Positions 5,583 to 5,614 of a stretch of DNA of 5,614 bases are shown one piece after another (position 1 is the stretch's first letter; every line of letters begins with the position of its first letter). The notes beneath the pieces are model-generated. The model saw nothing but the letters and a program-made list of their open reading frames with translations. It ran no database searches and was not told the origin of the DNA. The translations under genes and the position numbers were made by a program. Source of the stretch: Candidatus Roizmanbacteria bacterium CG_4_9_14_0_8_um_filter_34_12 (lineage in GTDB: Bacteria > Patescibacteriota > Microgenomatia > UBA1406 > GWC2-37-13); the NCBI GenBank assembly GCA_002789465.1, contig PFTH01000233.1:1-5614 (forward strand). The letters are read 5' to 3'.

Positions 5583-5614
5583 TTCGAGCCGACAGTTTTT
5601 GCCATGATAGATAA

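Larger units (their letters stand above)
4752..5605 (-). pseudogene. Short-chain dehydrogenase/reductase, interrupted near its 5' end
   Basis: This is an NAD(P)-dependent oxidoreductase of the SDR family, broken by a GC-rich insert at about 5458-5572. Excluding the insert plus one flanking repeat copy (125 bp), the frame from ATG 5605 to TAA 4752 is 243 codons, giving 242 aa, the normal classical-SDR length. In that numbering there are DSGLGKS (15-21) of the cofactor loop, VALVAR with Arg38 (suggesting NADP preference), CDL (62-64), LVNNAG (87-92) and Asn114. The active site is ISTSG (Ser144) with YGASK (Tyr160, Lys164), then HPGG. The substrate is unknown. The first TG of the TGxxxGxG motif reads LA; removing a single base (5443) would restore TGADSGLG, so a second small lesion or sequencing error is possible. 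As it stands, translation from 5605 goes through the insert, leaves frame and stops at 5408. From about 5489 the SDR frame has no ATG/GTG/TTG until the TTG at 5222, which would lack the cofactor fold. Confidence 0.8.

Noticed and set aside
5408..5605. The 65-codon frame from 5605 as an independent gene
   Set aside because: Its first codons belong to the SDR start, its middle to the insert, and its last codons are the SDR body read out of frame, so it is a chimera rather than a gene.

Overview
The window is AT-rich (roughly one third G+C by eye), densely packed bacterial DNA. Genes overlap at both convergent junctions, intergenic gaps are short, and most start codons lack a Shine-Dalgarno sequence. 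Together with the gene mix (glutamate racemase, a Nudix hydrolase, an ImuB-like Y-family polymerase with a small partner, a VapBC pair and a membrane-anchored CAP-domain protein), this fits a candidate-phyla-radiation (Patescibacteria) genome. That assignment is an inference from style and protein character; no lineage marker gene is present.

Left part (1-1551): the start of a membrane protein resembling PepSY-associated transmembrane proteins runs off the left edge on the minus strand. Divergent from it is murI (glutamate racemase, peptidoglycan D-glutamate supply), which overlaps tail-to-tail by 13 bp with a minus-strand Nudix hydrolase.

Middle (1529-3200): a divergent promoter region separates the Nudix gene from a two-gene cassette, an 86-aa protein resembling the ImuB-associated DUF6504 family and a 416-aa Y-family translesion polymerase. 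The cassette has a good promoter (TTGACA-N18-TATACT) with a LexA-like palindrome (GAAC-N4-GTTT) over the likely transcription start, so SOS-type control is a reasonable hypothesis. The polymerase is translated from a near-perfect Shine-Dalgarno sequence inside the upstream gene.

Then (3197-3855) comes a Phd/YefM-type antitoxin and VapC PIN-domain toxin pair. It has its own near-consensus promoter overlapping the polymerase stop codon and a perfect inverted repeat over the -10 box, the expected layout for autoregulation.

Right part (3852-5614, minus strand): a three-helix membrane protein with a C-terminal CAP/SCP domain, a hairpin plus T-run just upstream of its start codon, and a short-chain dehydrogenase/reductase (SDR) gene. 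The SDR gene is interrupted near its 5' end by a GC-rich, hairpin-forming insert of about 115 bp with weak terminal inverted repeats and a 9/10 flanking direct repeat. Removing the insert and one repeat copy restores one frame of 242 codons, the normal SDR length. This insert is the most interesting object in the window: a candidate short non-autonomous mobile element or palindromic repeat that has broken its host gene.
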